Of a stretch of DNA of 5,076 nucleotides, positions 5,012 through 5,076 are shown in pieces. The notes under the pieces are model-generated. The model searched no databases. It was not told the origin of the DNA and saw only the letters and a list, made by a program, of their open reading frames with translations. Origin of the DNA: Clostridia bacterium (GTDB lineage Bacteria; Bacillota; Clostridia; Oscillospirales; Acutalibacteraceae). Positions within the stretch are counted from its first letter, which is position 1, and each line of letters opens with the position of its first letter. The stretch spans positions 1-5,076 of the forward strand of contig JAFYQN010000061.1 in NCBI GenBank assembly GCA_017559885.1, read 5' to 3'. A program made the translations under genes and the position numbers.

Positions 5012-5076
5012 GCTGGTGTAGCTCAGTTGGTAGAGCAGCTGATTTGTAATCAGCAGGTCGGGGGTTCGAGTCCGTC
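5012..5076 (+). tRNA. tRNA-Thr (anticodon TGT), 3' end outside window
   Basis: The first 65 nucleotides of a standard type-I tRNA that reads ACA and related threonine codons. Acceptor 5' strand GCTGGTG, D-stem GCTC/GAGC, anticodon stem GCTGA/TCAGC with loop TTTGTAA (anticodon TGT), variable loop AGGTC, then T-stem GGGGG, loop TTCGAGT and CCGTC. The 3' acceptor strand and the end lie past the window edge. The third T-stem pair would be G opposite G. It may be the first gene of a longer tRNA cluster. Confidence 0.93.

Overview
The window looks like a piece of chromosome from a Gram-positive, low-to-mid GC bacterium of the Clostridia type, probably a gut or environmental member of the Oscillospirales/Lachnospirales area. 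This is inferred from strong purine-rich Shine-Dalgarno sites (two with GTG starts), sigma-A-like promoters with 17-18 base spacers in AT-rich gaps, CCA-encoding tRNA genes, compact intrinsic terminators and the type of GreA present. I see no insertion sequence, prophage gene, CRISPR array or riboswitch.

Layout. Plus strand: the 3' four-fifths or so of an asparagine synthetase gene (asnB, 1-1458) enters from the left edge. It is followed by a membrane-anchored DUF218 (YdcF/SanA-like) gene (1535-2266) with its own promoter, whose -35 box lies inside the likely asnB terminator. A 13-bp hairpin at 2294-2326 separates these from a long minus-strand run. That run, read right to left, holds two serine tRNA genes (UGA then GCU anticodon, 4890 to 4664) with a promoter and terminator; a small predicted lipoprotein (4538-4059); a two-gene unit of a 67-residue acidic amphipathic protein and a 248-residue multi-pass membrane protein (3928-2958); and a GreA-family transcript cleavage factor (2851-2348). 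At the right edge a plus-strand threonine tRNA gene (UGT) starts at 5012 and is cut off; its promoter is back to back with the serine tRNA promoter.

How the genes work together. Most are separate transcription units with nearby sigma-A-like promoters and hairpin terminators, so this is mainly ordinary housekeeping: amino-acid synthesis, transcription fidelity and tRNA supply. The only clear functional pairing is the 67-aa/248-aa operon. Its function is unknown, and the head of the larger protein has a general resemblance to the small one. It is the best candidate here for undescribed biology, but the sequence does not show what it does.
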